From Plantactinospora sp. KBS50 (GTDB taxonomy: Bacteria > Actinomycetota > Actinomycetes > Mycobacteriales > Micromonosporaceae): a DNA stretch of 64,000 bases. Location: NCBI RefSeq assembly GCF_002285795.1, contig NZ_CP022961.1, positions 4,530,001 to 4,594,000 on the forward strand, written 5' to 3'. Numbering within the stretch: position 1 is the stretch's first letter; every line of letters starts with the position of its first letter. A program made the position numbers and the translations under genes. The notes beneath the pieces are model-generated. The model was given only the letters and a program-made list of their open reading frames with translations. It had not been told where the DNA came from and ran no database searches. This document shows, one piece after another, positions 63,351 through 64,000 of this stretch.

Positions 63351-64000
63351 CTATCTGTCCTCACAGTGGTGACGGTGTATCCGGTATGCGTCGTGCCGGT
63401 CGGCGCCGACGTCGGTCTGCCGCGCTGGGCCTGGGCCGGGATGTGCGTGGTGCACACCCCGTCACCGTGCGCGATGGTCGCGAGCCGCTGCACGTGCGTG
63501 CCGACCAGGCGGGAGATGACCGCCGTCTCGGCCTCGCAGAGCTGCGGAAACTCGGCGGCGACGTGCGCCACCGGGCAGTGGTGCTGGCAGAGCTGGCCAC
63601 CGCTGGCGATGGTGGACGCGTTGGCAGCGTAACCCTCCGCGGTGAGCACCCCGGCCAGGGCCTCGGCCCTGGCCAGCGGATCGTCCCCGGCGTCCGCCAT
63701 GGCCGCCCGGCACCGCGCCTCCAGCGCCGCGACCTGCTCGTTGGCGAAGTCGCCGACCGCGTCCGCGCCGCAGTGCCGGACGATCCAGCGCAGCGCCGCG
63801 GTGGCCATGCCGTCGTAGGTGTGCGTGCCGCAGCGGACCCGACCGGAGTCGGTCAGCAGGAACACCTTGGCCGGCCGGCCCCGCCGCCGGCCGCCGGGGG
63901 CGGCCTGCTCGCGGGCGGTGACGTCGCCGTCGGCCTGCATGGCGTCCAGGTGCCGGCGGATGGCCGCCGGGCTCAGCCCGAGCTCGTCGCCGAGCTGGGC
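63347..64000 (-). CDS. sufR: SufR Fe-S-sensing transcriptional repressor (5' end outside window)
   Basis: At least 217 residues; the true start lies beyond the right edge. The visible part begins within the DNA-binding winged helix ([20 protein letters not shown]). The Fe-S cluster ligands are Cys residues in [18 protein letters not shown] and PQLCEAE. SufR with a bound cluster represses the suf operon in cyanobacteria and actinobacteria and is released on cluster loss. It is the first gene of the operon and translationally coupled to sufB. Confidence 0.93.
   Translation of the reverse strand, partial: AQLGDELGLSPAAIRRHLDAMQADGDVTAREQAAPGGRRRGRPAKVFLLTDSGRVRCGTHTYDGMATAALRWIVRHCGADAVGDFANEQVAALEARCRAAMADAGDDPLARAEALAGVLTAEGYAANASTIASGGQLCQHHCPVAHVAAEFPQLCEAETAVISRLVGTHVQRLATIAHGDGVCTTHIPAQAQRGRPTSAPTGTTHTGYTVTTVRTDR

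Overview
The window is about 64 kb of very GC-rich actinobacterial chromosome. An expanded PknG-GlnH-GlnX module, an actinobacterial conservon (CvnABCD), AcnA with an AcnR-type regulator, an actinobacterial VLRF1 peptidyl-tRNA hydrolase and a SufR-led suf operon together point to Micromonosporaceae (Micromonospora-like). That placement is inference from gene content and composition. No rRNA, tRNA, CRISPR array, transposase, integrase or phage gene was seen.

Layout. (1) 0-8.4 kb, minus strand: a translationally coupled signalling operon glnX-glnH-(helical protein)-pknG-PP2C-VWA. Divergent from it (8.6-10.9 kb) lies a two-gene pair: a membrane protein with two TrkA-N-like domains and a RyR domain, followed by a SLOG-like nucleotide-binding protein. 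(2) 10.9-19.2 kb: a giant secreted amylopullulanase, a CBM2-like membrane protein, a threonine-aldolase-family enzyme and a permuted papain-fold protein. (3) 19.4-22.9 kb: a TPR-CHAT protease gene broken by an apparent frameshift, with a small membrane-protein partner upstream. (4) 23-30 kb: a MalY/PatB-type lyase, an AbiEi/DUF559 protein flanked by two copies of one palindrome, a C39 peptidase gene with aberrant codon use, and a penicillin-acylase-family hydrolase with a discoidin domain. (5) 30-35 kb: folD, two small genes and acnA with a strong terminator. (6) 35-43.8 kb, all minus strand: a terpenoid cluster (P450, class I terpene synthase, class II diterpene cyclase) directly followed by a complete conservon. 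(7) 44-57 kb: housekeeping and accessory genes (DUF2630, HAD, nitrilase, acnR, SDR, mug, ABC exporter, enoyl-CoA hydratase, HTH, ABC-F, zinc metallopeptidase, acVLRF1, LysE). (8) 57-64 kb, minus strand: sufR-sufB-sufD-Rieske-sufC-sufS-sufU-sufT. sufR runs off the right edge.

Cross-links. The 24-bp perfect palindrome before acnR recurs in degenerate form (18 of 24 positions) before acnA, about 14.6 kb away, which suggests an AcnR regulon inside the window. Two families of dispersed intergenic palindromes (two copies and three copies) and several short tandem repeats (periods 15, 16, 25, 36 and 52 bp) decorate intergenic spaces and a few coding ends. A perfect TGTGA-N6-TCACA site lies between the terpene P450 and the DUF2630 gene.

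The best candidates for less-described biology are the RyR-SLOG pair beside the enlarged PknG module, the CHAT plus small-membrane-protein pair, and the terpene-conservon neighbourhood.
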